From: Paenibacillus ehimensis NBRC 15659
GTDB taxonomy: Bacteria > Bacillota > Bacilli > Paenibacillales > NBRC-103111
NCBI RefSeq assembly: GCF_004000785.1
Contig: NZ_BILX01000004.1
Coordinates: 62,001-126,000 of the forward strand
Length of the DNA: 64,000 nt
Reading direction: 5' to 3'
A program made the translations under genes and the position numbers. Position 1 is the stretch's first letter, and each line of letters opens with the position of its first letter. The notes beneath the pieces are model-generated. The model did not search any database, was not told the origin of the DNA, and saw only the letters and a list, made by a program, of their open reading frames with translations. Shown here one piece after another: positions 34,121 through 42,997 of the stretch.

Positions 34121-36454
34121 ATGCGATTATGGAACAGATTGGCGGTGCTGGCGGTGGCAGGCGCGCTGGCGTGCGGAGGGTGGGGCTCTGCCGGACAAGC
34201 GCAGGAGAACCGGACGCCGGTGCAGCTGTACGTAGCCAAGGACGGCAGCGATGCGAACGACGGATCGTTGAACCGCCCGTTTGTGACGCTGGAACGGGCG
34301 CGGGACGCGGTGCGCGCGCTGAAAAGCGGCGGTGCCTACCCCGAAGCGGGAGTAAGCGTCAACATTCGGGGCGGAGAGTACCGGTTTACGAAGACGTTTC
34401 AGCTGGAGGCGCAGGATTCGGGAACGGCGCAAGCGCCCGTGGTATACCAGGCTTACCCTGGGGAAAAGGTCACTTTTACCGGTGGCGACAAGCTGGACGC
34501 TTCCTTGTTTCAACCGGTGACGGAGCCTGCTGTGCTGGCAAGGCTCCCCAAGGAAGCCGGCGGCAAAATCGTTCAAGTCGATTTGCAAGCTCTCGGCATA
34601 ACGGACTACGGCGTTCTCGGCATGAACACGGCAGTCGCTCCGGAGCTGTTTTTTAACGGCAACGTCATGACCTTGGCGCGCTGGCCGAACAGCGGCTTCA
34701 CGACGATCGATCAGGTCGTGAAAACGCCGGAGGGGGGATCGGGGTACACGTTCACGTACAAAGGCGACGGACTGCGGCCGTGGAGCAGCATCGAAGACAC
34801 ATGGATGCTCGGATACTGGGGCAACGATTGGGCGACGAACGATCTGGAGATCCGATCGATCGACCAAGACCGCAAAACGATCGAGACGAGCAAGGCATCG
34901 TCCTATGCGATGAAGGCCGGGCAGCGGTTTTATTTCTACAACATTCTGGAAGAGCTGGATGCGCCGGGGGAATGGGTTTTGGACCGCAAGGCGGGCAAGC
35001 TGTATTTTTACCCTCCCGTTCCGGTGCAGGGAAATACCGTTCAGCTGTCTTTATTCGATAAAAATATGATTGCGCTGAACAACGTGTCCCATGTCGTGTT
35101 CAGCGGGTTAACGATGGAAGTTCACCGCGGCAATGCGATCGATATCAACGGCGGGGAAAACAATGCGATCCGCTACTGCGAGATTAGCAAAATGGGCGGC
35201 TACGCGGTCAAAATTAACGGCGGCCGGTCCAACGGCGTCTACGGCTCGCGCATTTACAGCATGGGTAACGGAGGCGTCCTGCTGAACGGCGGCGACTTCA
35301 ACACGCTCACGGCGGCCGGAAACTATGCGGACAACAACGAGATTTCCAATTACGCGAGAGTGAAACTGACTTATACGTCGGCGGTGGAGCTGAACGGGGT
35401 AGGCAACCGGGCGACGCACAACAAGATCCACAATGCGCCTCATTTGGCGATCCAGTTCCGGGGCAACGACCATGTGATGGAGTATAACGAAATTTACGAC
35501 GTGGTCAAAGAAACGGCCGATGCGTCGGCCATTTATTCCGGCAGAAGCTTCGTCTGGCGCGGCAACGTGATCCGCTACAACTATTTCCACGATATTGTGG
35601 CGAACGATCTTTGCGTATCGACCGCGGCGATTTATTTGGACGATTATATGAGCGGCGTGGAGATGCGCGGCAACGTGTTTTACCGGATCGGCAAGCAGGC
35701 GTTCAAGCTCGCGAACGGCCGGGAGAACATAGTCGAAAACAACATCGTGATCGACTCGGGCACGGCGGTTGCCTTCATGAACCGCAACTATAAGCCGGGC
35801 GAGAAAAATTACAATTCGCTGATGAGCAAATTCGATCAGGTTCCCTACCAGAGCGAAATCTGGCACGAGCGTTACCCTACGCTTTCCGGCATCTTGGGCG
35901 ATGAGCCGCTGCTGCCGAAGTACAACGTCGTGCGCAACAATGCTATCGTGAGCAGCGGTCCGATCATGGGAGACAACCGCAATATGGAGCTGGGGACGGT
36001 GGAGAATAACGTCACGTTTGCGGACAAAAGCGAGCCCGGCTTTGCCGACCCGGCGAACCTCAACTTCGAGCTGCGGGACGATGCGGCATTATTCGGCAAG
36101 CTGCCGAAGTTTCAGAAGATTCCGTTCGCCGACATCGGCCTTAAGGCGACCGGCTTGCCGCAGGCGCATTCCGAGCTGGCCGTCATGTCGATGAATTACC
36201 CGCAGAACGGGGGAGACAGCAGCGTAGGACTTCGTCTGAACGGCAATACGCTGGTCTCGGTTTCCGATGCCGACGGCTGGTTGACCGAAGGCACCGACTA
36301 TGTGAATCAAGGGACATCCATCCTGCTGAAACAAGACTATTTGGCCAAATGGCCGCAAGGCTCCCATGCGCTTCAGTTCGCATTCAGCGCGGGCAACAGC
36401 GTTCTATTGACCGTGCATGTCAAGCCTTCGGCCGATCCGCAGCCCGGTGCTTGA
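34121..36454 (+). CDS. Secreted right-handed beta-helix protein, probable glycoside hydrolase
   Basis: Extracellular protein of 777 aa. A signal peptide (to about residue 28) is followed by YVAKDGSDANDGSLNRPF and LERARDAVRALK, which resemble the start of beta-helix glycosidases such as GH141. Parallel beta-helix repeats (about 330-640; INGGENNAIRYCEIS, INGGRSNGVYGSRI and similar) follow. A C-terminal CBM_X2-type Ig-like domain (about 690-768) has SDADGWLTEGTDYVNQG. The protein stops straight after a short Pro-rich end (PSADPQPGA), like a linker whose next domain is missing. Enzyme class is uncertain. A terminator follows. Confidence 0.75.
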   Translation: MRLWNRLAVLAVAGALACGGWGSAGQAQENRTPVQLYVAKDGSDANDGSLNRPFVTLERARDAVRALKSGGAYPEAGVSVNIRGGEYRFTKTFQLEAQDSGTAQAPVVYQAYPGEKVTFTGGDKLDASLFQPVTEPAVLARLPKEAGGKIVQVDLQALGITDYGVLGMNTAVAPELFFNGNVMTLARWPNSGFTTIDQVVKTPEGGSGYTFTYKGDGLRPWSSIEDTWMLGYWGNDWATNDLEIRSIDQDRKTIETSKASSYAMKAGQRFYFYNILEELDAPGEWVLDRKAGKLYFYPPVPVQGNTVQLSLFDKNMIALNNVSHVVFSGLTMEVHRGNAIDINGGENNAIRYCEISKMGGYAVKINGGRSNGVYGSRIYSMGNGGVLLNGGDFNTLTAAGNYADNNEISNYARVKLTYTSAVELNGVGNRATHNKIHNAPHLAIQFRGNDHVMEYNEIYDVVKETADASAIYSGRSFVWRGNVIRYNYFHDIVANDLCVSTAAIYLDDYMSGVEMRGNVFYRIGKQAFKLANGRENIVENNIVIDSGTAVAFMNRNYKPGEKNYNSLMSKFDQVPYQSEIWHERYPTLSGILGDEPLLPKYNVVRNNAIVSSGPIMGDNRNMELGTVENNVTFADKSEPGFADPANLNFELRDDAALFGKLPKFQKIPFADIGLKATGLPQAHSELAVMSMNYPQNGGDSSVGLRLNGNTLVSVSDADGWLTEGTDYVNQGTSILLKQDYLAKWPQGSHALQFAFSAGNSVLLTVHVKPSADPQPGA

Positions 36455-36487
36455 CGCTATAGCACGAGACGGCTGAATACCGGCACG

Positions 36488-36519
36488 AAAAAGGCAATCG
36501 CTCAGGCGGTTGCCTTTTT
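36488..36519 (+). terminator. Rho-independent terminator after the beta-helix gene
   Basis: AAAAAGGCAATCGC pairs with GCGGTTGCCTTTTT around a TCAG loop (14 bp with one wobble). Confidence 0.88.
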
Positions 36520-36560
36520 GTATGGGGGGGGGCCGCTTCCGGTAAATTACGAAAAAAATC

Positions 36561-36589
36561 TTGACTGCCGCAATCTTGTTGTCTAATAT
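36561..36589 (+). promoter_or_regulatory. SigA promoter of yclNOPQ
   Basis: TTGACT (36561-36566) and TAATAT (36584-36589) with 17-base spacing. CAATCTT (36571) and AAGATTG (36595) form an extra 7-bp inverted repeat around the -10. Confidence 0.75.
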
Positions 36590-36641
36590 AGTTTAAGATT
36601 GTTCATTAAGAATGATTCTCAATATCGGTCGCTTGTTCATT

Positions 36642-36660
36642 GATAATGAAAATCATTTTC
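36642..36660 (+). promoter_or_regulatory. Fur box upstream of yclNOPQ
   Basis: GATAATGAAAATCATTTTC matches the 19-bp Fur consensus GATAATGATAATCATTATC at 17 positions. A second, weaker Fur-like palindrome (AGAATGATTCT) lies at 36609-36619. Both follow the promoter, so iron-replete Fur should block transcription. Confidence 0.85.
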
Positions 36661-36696
36661 GGAAGAGCCATTACTAAAATCATGTAGGGAAATGCT

Positions 36697-37650
36697 ATGA
36701 GAAAAACTTATTTGGTCCTTGCCCTGATTGTTTTATCCGTTGTCTCATTATTCATCGGGGCGAAAGATTTGACGCTGACCGACATTCTGCAGTGGAACGA
36801 GGAGAAGGTCGAGGTGCTGATGATCAGCCGGTTCCCGCGTTTGATCAGCATCCTGATCGCCGGCATGAGCATGAGCATCGTGGGCCTCATTATGCAGCAG
36901 CTCAGCCGCAATAAATTTGTCTCCCCGTCGACCGCGGGCACGATGGATTCGGCCAGTCTGGGCATCCTGGTCGCCCTGCTGGTCTTCACGGAGGCGACCC
37001 CGCTGCAGAAGATGTCCGTCGCTTTTATATTTTCACTGGCCGGCACGTACGTGTTTATGAAAATTCTCGACCGGGTGAAATTTAAGGATACGATCTTCAT
37101 CCCGCTCGTCGGTCTCATGCTCGGCAATCTCATCGAATCGATGACGACCTTCTTCGCTTATAAATATGATCTGATTCAAAGCATGACGTCGTGGATGCAC
37201 GGGGACTTCTCGGTTGTGCTGAAAGGCCGCTACGAGCTGCTGTACATCAGCATTCCCGCCACGGTGCTGGCTTACCTGTTCGCCAATAAGTTTACGGTCG
37301 CCGGGATGGGGGAGGATTTTTCCGTCAACCTCGGATTGAATTACAGACAGGTGGTCAACATCGGGCTTATTATTGCGGCCCTGGTGACCTCGGTCGTCGT
37401 GCTGACGGTCGGAATGATTCCGTTTCTCGGCTTGATCATTCCGAACATCGTCACGATTTATCAAGGGGACAACCTGAAAAAAAATCTTCCCCATACCGCT
37501 TTGCTCGGAGCCGTCTTCGTTCTGGCCTGCGACATTTTCGGGCGGGTGATCATTTATCCGTATGAAATTTCGATCGGATTGACCGTGGGGGTTATCGGAG
37601 GCGGGATTTTTCTCTACCTGCTTATGAGGAGAAAGAAATATGAGCAATAA
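36697..37650 (+). CDS. yclN: Siderophore ABC transporter permease (YclN)
   Basis: FecCD-family permease, 317 aa, with about nine to ten helices and the coupling segment GMIPFLGLIIPNIV. It is first in a permease-permease-ATPase-lipoprotein operon that matches the order of the B. subtilis yclNOPQ petrobactin/catecholate importer. A Fur box lies 36 bases upstream. The end overlaps the next permease by 11 bases. Confidence 0.88.
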   Translation: MRKTYLVLALIVLSVVSLFIGAKDLTLTDILQWNEEKVEVLMISRFPRLISILIAGMSMSIVGLIMQQLSRNKFVSPSTAGTMDSASLGILVALLVFTEATPLQKMSVAFIFSLAGTYVFMKILDRVKFKDTIFIPLVGLMLGNLIESMTTFFAYKYDLIQSMTSWMHGDFSVVLKGRYELLYISIPATVLAYLFANKFTVAGMGEDFSVNLGLNYRQVVNIGLIIAALVTSVVVLTVGMIPFLGLIIPNIVTIYQGDNLKKNLPHTALLGAVFVLACDIFGRVIIYPYEISIGLTVGVIGGGIFLYLLMRRKKYEQ

Positions 37651-38590
37651 AGTCAAGTTGATCTTGCTTGCCGTTATAGCGGTCGCTTTAGTTGTGCTGT
37701 TTATGGTCATTCAGTCTGGCGGCAATTGGGATTATATCCTTCCCCGCCGGGGCAGGAAGGTGCTCGCGCTGCTGCTTACCGGCTTCTGCATCGCCTTCTC
37801 GACCATGGTGTTTCAGACGATTACGAACAACCGGATATTGACGCCCAGCATGATCGGGCTCGATTGGCTCTACATGCTGCTCCAAACCGCCATCGTCTTT
37901 ATTTTCGGCGCAGCCAGCCTGACGACGATCAGCAATCAATGGAATTTCGCGCTGTCCGTCGGATTGATGGTGCTGTTCGCGCTTCTGCTCCATAAGCTGA
38001 TGTTTCGCAGAGAGGGAACGAACATTTATTATTTGCTGCTCGTCGGCCTTGTTCTCGGGACGCTGTTTCAAAGCTCGTCCTCGTTCATGCAGATGCTGAT
38101 CAACCCGAACGCGTTTCTGGTTTTGCAGGGCAAGCTCTTTGCCAGCTTCAGCAGCGTCGATCCGGATATTTTGACGATCTCGGTCGTCGTGGTGCTGGTC
38201 ATTACGCTGTATTTTAAGAAGCTTCTTACCTATTTGGATGTGATTTCGTTAGGCAAAGAGCATGCGATCAATCTGGGCGTGCCGTACGACAGCATCGTGA
38301 AAAGGCTGCTGATCGTCGTCGCGATTCTGGCGTCGATCGCTACCGCGCTGGTCGGCCCGATTACGTTCTTCGGGCTGCTTGTCGCCAACGTCACGCACCA
38401 ATTTTTGCGCACGTACCGGCACAGCCAGCTTATTCTCGGAGCGGTCCTGATCGGGATGATCGCCTTGGTCGGCGGGCAGCTGATGGTGGAGCGGGTGTTC
38501 ACCTTTACGACCACGCTCAGCGTCATTGTGAATTTCATCGGCGGGTCTTACTTTCTATATCTTCTGTTAAAGGAGAATAAGTCGTGGTAG
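37640..38590 (+). CDS. yclO: Siderophore ABC transporter permease (YclO)
   Basis: Second FecCD-family permease, 316 aa. The coupling loop is GPITFFGLLVANVTHQFLR, and multiple helices are present. ATG at 37640 follows GAGGAGAAAG inside the end of yclN. It forms a heterodimer with YclN. Confidence 0.88.
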   Translation: MSNKVKLILLAVIAVALVVLFMVIQSGGNWDYILPRRGRKVLALLLTGFCIAFSTMVFQTITNNRILTPSMIGLDWLYMLLQTAIVFIFGAASLTTISNQWNFALSVGLMVLFALLLHKLMFRREGTNIYYLLLVGLVLGTLFQSSSSFMQMLINPNAFLVLQGKLFASFSSVDPDILTISVVVVLVITLYFKKLLTYLDVISLGKEHAINLGVPYDSIVKRLLIVVAILASIATALVGPITFFGLLVANVTHQFLRTYRHSQLILGAVLIGMIALVGGQLMVERVFTFTTTLSVIVNFIGGSYFLYLLLKENKSW

Positions 38591-39342
38591 AAGTACGGAA
38601 CGTAACGAAAACCTACGGGAACAAGCGCGTCGTCGATCAAGTCTCCGTCAAGGTCAACAAAGGGAGCATCACCGCTTTTATCGGGCCGAACGGCGCCGGC
38701 AAAAGCACGCTGCTGTCCATGATGAGCCGCCTTCTGACGAGGGATGAGGGAGAGGTATGGATCGAAGGCAAAGAAATCGGACAGTACAAGAGCGGCGAGC
38801 TGGCCAAAAAGATCTCGATTCTCAAGCAGTCCAACCATATCGGCATCCGCTTGACGGTGCGCGAGCTTGTCAGCTTCGGACGCTTCCCTTATTCGCAGGG
38901 CAAGCTGACGAAGGAGGATTGGGCGTACGTCGACGAAGCCATCCGCTATATGGAGCTCGAAGACATGCAGCACAAATATATCGATCAATTGAGCGGCGGC
39001 CAGCGGCAGCGGGCCTACATCGCCATGGTCATCGCGCAGAATACCGAGTACATTTTGCTGGATGAGCCGCTCAACAATCTGGATATGAAGCATTCGGTCC
39101 AGATTATGAAGGTGCTGCGGCGGCTGGTCGACGAGCTGGGCAAGACGATTGTCATCGTGATCCACGATATCAATTTTGCCTCCTGCCATGCCGACTACAT
39201 CGTGGCGCTCAAGGACGGGAAGCTGGTGCGCGAAGGCCCGACGGCCGAGATCATCGAGGAATCCGTGCTCAAGGACATTTACGACATGGATATCCATATC
39301 GAGGATATCAACGAGAACAAGATTTGCGTCTATTTTACTTAG
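38584..39342 (+). CDS. yclP: Siderophore ABC transporter ATPase (YclP)
   Basis: FepC-type ATPase, 252 aa. Walker A is GPNGAGKST, the signature is LSGGQRQRAYIAM and Walker B is YILLDEPLNNLD. Start is GTG at 38584, after AAAGGAGAA, overlapping the yclO stop. Confidence 0.92.
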   Translation: MVEVRNVTKTYGNKRVVDQVSVKVNKGSITAFIGPNGAGKSTLLSMMSRLLTRDEGEVWIEGKEIGQYKSGELAKKISILKQSNHIGIRLTVRELVSFGRFPYSQGKLTKEDWAYVDEAIRYMELEDMQHKYIDQLSGGQRQRAYIAMVIAQNTEYILLDEPLNNLDMKHSVQIMKVLRRLVDELGKTIVIVIHDINFASCHADYIVALKDGKLVREGPTAEIIEESVLKDIYDMDIHIEDINENKICVYFT

Positions 39343-39409
39343 CCAGATTGTCCAAGGGGCGCCATGCCGTCCTTTGCAATAAATATTACGATTATCGAGG
39401 TGGTCAAAG

Positions 39410-40381
39410 ATGAAAAAAGTTTCATGGATGCTCATGATGCTGCTGCTGGCCGTTATGGTTGCGGCTTGCGGATCGAACGGTTCGGGCGGCGCCAACAGCG
39501 GCGGCGATGCGAAGAACGCGAACACGGCCGCACCGAAAGACAATGAAGAGCTGACGGTTAAACATAAGCTTGGGGAAACGAAAGTCAAGAAGAACCCGAA
39601 AAAAGTCGTGGTGTTCGACTTCGGCACGCTGGATTCGCTGGATAAATTGGGCGTGGAAGTGGCCGGCGTTCCGTCGAAAAACCTGCCTTCCTATTTGTCC
39701 AAATACAAGGACGCCAAGTATGCGAACGTCGGCGGCCTGATGGAGCCGGACTTTGAGAAAATCAACCAGCTCAAGCCCGATCTGATCATCATTTCCGCAC
39801 GGCAATCGACGAAATACGAAGAGTTCAAAGCGATCGCGCCGACGATCTTTATGGGCGTAGACGAGAAAAACTACATGAAATCGTTCGAAGACAACGTGAA
39901 GCTGCTCGGTCAAATTTTCGGCAAGGAAGCGGCAGCGGAGAAAGAGCTCGCCGCCATTAGCGACTCCGTCAAGAAGCTGAAAGAAAAAGCGTCCGCAGGC
40001 GGGAAAACCGCGTTGATCATCCTGACGACCGGCGGCAAAACGAGCGCTTACGGCCAAGGCTCCCGCTTCGGCATTATCCACGACGAATTCGGCTTTGCGC
40101 CCGCAGATAAAGATATCAAGGTCGAGACGCACGGCCAGAGCGTAACGTTCGAATACGTGGCGCAAAAAGACCCGGACTACCTGTTTGTCGTCGACCGCGA
40201 CGCCGTTGTCGGCAACGGAACGCCGGCGAAGCAAATCGTGGAAAATGAACTGACGAAGAAGACGAAAGCCTACAAAAACGGCAAAATCATTTACCTGGAT
40301 TCGAACTACTGGTACCTGTCCGGCGGCGGCTTGCTTTCCGTGGCCGAGATGGTGAAAGAAGCGGAAAAAGCGGTGCAATAA
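39410..40381 (+). CDS. yclQ: Siderophore-binding lipoprotein (YclQ)
   Basis: Iron-siderophore binding protein, 323 aa. The lipobox is VAAC with lipidated Cys20, then an Asn/Gly/Ser-rich linker and a Type III (FepB/YclQ-like) fold with PDLIIISARQSTKYEEF. As the last gene of the Fur-controlled operon it captures the siderophore, likely petrobactin or another catecholate by homology of order. Confidence 0.88.
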   Translation: MKKVSWMLMMLLLAVMVAACGSNGSGGANSGGDAKNANTAAPKDNEELTVKHKLGETKVKKNPKKVVVFDFGTLDSLDKLGVEVAGVPSKNLPSYLSKYKDAKYANVGGLMEPDFEKINQLKPDLIIISARQSTKYEEFKAIAPTIFMGVDEKNYMKSFEDNVKLLGQIFGKEAAAEKELAAISDSVKKLKEKASAGGKTALIILTTGGKTSAYGQGSRFGIIHDEFGFAPADKDIKVETHGQSVTFEYVAQKDPDYLFVVDRDAVVGNGTPAKQIVENELTKKTKAYKNGKIIYLDSNYWYLSGGGLLSVAEMVKEAEKAVQ

Positions 40382-40403
40382 CCGCTGCCCATACAGCCTG
40401 TTT

Positions 40404-40454
40404 AACCAAACTCCCTTTATTGCCAAACCGGCGATAAGGGGAGTTTGGTTTTGT
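40404..40454. terminator. Bidirectional terminator between yclQ and the AraC gene
   Basis: A 21-bp stem (40404-40424 with 40430-40450, two wobble pairs, 5-base loop) beginning AACCAAACTCCC and ending GGGAGTTTGGTT, followed by T residues on the plus strand and preceded by A residues for the other direction. Confidence 0.88.
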
Positions 40455-40463
40455 TTCGAACGC

Positions 40464-42701
40464 TTATCCCGGAGTTTGGCAGCGCCGGAATTCGCCCGGC
40501 GTCTCTCCGGTCAGCTTCTTGAACATCCGGATGAACGAGGTGACATTCCGGTAGCCGATTCGCTCGCCGATATGCTGAATGTTCAGATCGGAGCCCGTCA
40601 GCAGCTCCTTCGCTTTTCGAATACGGATCCGGTTCAGGTGCTCGATGAAATTGTCGCCGGTTTTCTCTTTGATGTACACGGATAAGTAAGCGCTTGACAG
40701 GTTCAGCTCGGAGGCGATCAGATCGAGCGAAATGTCGTCGGAGTACCGGCTCTCCAGCGTCTGCATGACGAACTCGATCACGCCGTCTTTCGCTTCTTTC
40801 TTTCCTTGGACGTTCCCGGCACAGGCCGGGACGAACGTATCGAAGAACCGCTTGAATTCGTCCGCGGTGAAGCAGATCTTCAGCTCCTTCAGTGCCGCTT
40901 GGGCTTGCTGAACGGCGACGCCGCCGATCCGGCGCTGCTCCATCGCCTTTACGATCCGGGAAGCGAAGCTCTCGGCAAAACGGCGGCATTGGGAGAGCGT
41001 GGCCCCTTTCCGGTCCATCGTCTCCAGCATCCGGTGAAGTGCGTGAAGCGTCATTTTGACGTTTCCGGCTTCCATATGGGCATAAAGCTCTTGCTCCTGC
41101 TCGGCGGGAAAGACGAACGCATCCGCTGCGGCGGCCGTTTCGAGAATAATTTGCGTTTCGTCCACCGGGCGGGCTTGCCCGAGCATGGCGGATACCTGCT
41201 CGTAGGCCCCGTGCAGCTCCGCCGATTGAACGTACGTGGAGCTGACGGCGATCGTGACCAGACAGGTGCCGCGTTCCGTGTCCAGCGTCTGCTTCAGGCG
41301 GCGCAGCGCTTCCGGCGCGCGGTCCGGTCCGTTCTGGCCGAAGACGACGGAGACGATCTGGTCGTTCTCGATCTGAAACGTATACGCGCGCAGCCCGTGC
41401 TCGGACAGCACGATGTCGACGTATTCGCTGATCGTGCGCTTCGTCGCTTCGCTAAGCGGCTCCAGTTTTCGGTTGTTCAACTGATACAGCACCAGAAAGA
41501 AAGGCCCTTCCTCCAGCATGAAATCGCGCCACTCGGTAATGCCGGTATGCAGCGATTTCAGCTTCGCGATATAGCTGTAGTTGGTCAGCAGAGACTTGCT
41601 GCTCCGCAGCTCGTCGTGGATCCTCGCGCGCTCCTCCTTCCATTTGCCGATATGGTCGCTGATCGTATCGAACTCGTGAATTTCCGTTTCCACCCGGGGC
41701 AGGTTTTCTTCCCGCTGCTGCAGCGAAGCGATGATCCGCTTTACCGGGGATTGCAGCCGCCGGCTGAACCAATACGACAGGCCGAGGGCGGCCGCAACCG
41801 ATGCGAGCTGAACGGCCGTTTGCGTCGTCCGCAGCTTGGACAGTTGAGCGGCGACGGCGGCGTAAGGAACGGCCGTAATGTAGCGCAGCCGGTTGTCGGG
41901 GTCCGTATGGACGAAAAAGTAATGGTCCTGAAACAATTGGTAAGACTCGTCCGCGGCGAAGACGGGAAGCTCCCGTATGGCAGCCGACGCCGGGGAGCGG
42001 TACAGCATGCCGCCGTCCTCCGTTTGAATCAGAAACGGTACGTCGCCGAGCATCGCTTCGTTCATTTTGTCCGCATCCAGCATGGCGATCATCATATAGT
42101 TGCTGCCGGGCAGCTTGAACGAGAACGGAATCAGCGGCTTCGCTGCCGTGCCGAAGCGGTCCTGGGGATACGCCTGCGCCGGATGCAGACGGTAATTGCC
42201 CGCCCGGTCGAATTCCTCTTCCCAATATGCGGATGTATAAGGGGCGTGGAAGGCCGGGAGCGCATCCAGCCCGGTCCGGCTGCTGCTGCCTTCCTTGTCG
42301 GCCATAAACAGGTTGGAGCGGTAAAGCACGATCAGATTATCCAGATAAAACAGCGGATTGGTCGCAGACTCCCGCAATCTCCGCACGATATCGACCACGA
42401 GAAAGTAATTCGCATTCTCTTTTTCGGCCGGGAGCAGCTGACTGTTGAATTGGGCGATTGCGCTGTCGTTATGCGCTTGAAAAAGCACCGTTTTCAGCCG
42501 GTCAAAATGCGTGTGATACCGCTCGGCCGCTTGATCCAGGATCATCCGGTTCGAGGCGATGAGCTCCTCCCGGATCTTTTGCTGGAAGAATGAGAACAGC
42601 ACATAGTTAAAGGCGGAAAGCAGCACGATGATGGCGAGGAAGCTGACGAATAGCCGGACGAGCAGCGATCTGCGCTTTTGTTTTGTGCGATCCACGGGCA
42701 T
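40464..42701 (-). CDS. Membrane-bound AraC-family regulator (YesS-like)
   Basis: Regulator of 745 aa. One helix near residues 16-36 and a second near 290-310 flank an extracellular sensor domain of about 250 residues. A cytoplasmic region follows, with an AraC DNA-binding domain at the end (ISLDLIASELNLSSAYLSVYIKEKTG and LNIQHIGERIGYRNVTSFIRMFKKLTG). Such proteins typically sit next to, and activate, carbohydrate ABC importer genes; here the importer is divergent. Signal unknown. Confidence 0.88.
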   Translation of the reverse strand: MPVDRTKQKRRSLLVRLFVSFLAIIVLLSAFNYVLFSFFQQKIREELIASNRMILDQAAERYHTHFDRLKTVLFQAHNDSAIAQFNSQLLPAEKENANYFLVVDIVRRLRESATNPLFYLDNLIVLYRSNLFMADKEGSSSRTGLDALPAFHAPYTSAYWEEEFDRAGNYRLHPAQAYPQDRFGTAAKPLIPFSFKLPGSNYMMIAMLDADKMNEAMLGDVPFLIQTEDGGMLYRSPASAAIRELPVFAADESYQLFQDHYFFVHTDPDNRLRYITAVPYAAVAAQLSKLRTTQTAVQLASVAAALGLSYWFSRRLQSPVKRIIASLQQREENLPRVETEIHEFDTISDHIGKWKEERARIHDELRSSKSLLTNYSYIAKLKSLHTGITEWRDFMLEEGPFFLVLYQLNNRKLEPLSEATKRTISEYVDIVLSEHGLRAYTFQIENDQIVSVVFGQNGPDRAPEALRRLKQTLDTERGTCLVTIAVSSTYVQSAELHGAYEQVSAMLGQARPVDETQIILETAAAADAFVFPAEQEQELYAHMEAGNVKMTLHALHRMLETMDRKGATLSQCRRFAESFASRIVKAMEQRRIGGVAVQQAQAALKELKICFTADEFKRFFDTFVPACAGNVQGKKEAKDGVIEFVMQTLESRYSDDISLDLIASELNLSSAYLSVYIKEKTGDNFIEHLNRIRIRKAKELLTGSDLNIQHIGERIGYRNVTSFIRMFKKLTGETPGEFRRCQTPG

Positions 42702-42848
42702 TCCCTCCTGAGCGTATCCTTCTTCTGAAGTCCGGTGAAGAACAGGCCGCTGCGCTCGTTATTCACGGACTTCTCAACTTGATGCTAACAAGAAGCGAAA
42801 GCAACAATCAACCCCTTTACGAAACCTTAAAACGCTGCGCCAAAATCG

Positions 42849-42862
42849 TGAAAACGCTTGCT
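42849..42862 (+). promoter_or_regulatory. Perfect CcpA site (cre), 14/14 match
   Basis: TGAAAACGCTTGCT matches TGWAARCGYTWNCW at every position. It lies in the 296-base divergent gap between the AraC regulator and the carbohydrate ABC importer. No confident promoter was picked in that gap. Confidence 0.72.
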
Positions 42863-42997
42863 ACGTCTGGCTTCACCCGTGTTTTTACCCGCCGGCGACC
42901 AAAGAAAATGTGTGTTGTCTAAAAAAGTGTAAATTTCATTTTCCGGCGGCACAGGCTACGATCAGATCGAAACACGACGCAAAGGAGGTGTGAATCC

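Noticed and set aside
40806-42593. A 595-codon plus-strand frame opposite the membrane-bound AraC gene
   Set aside because: The minus-strand AraC protein has membrane helices and a DNA-binding domain; the opposite frame is a shadow.
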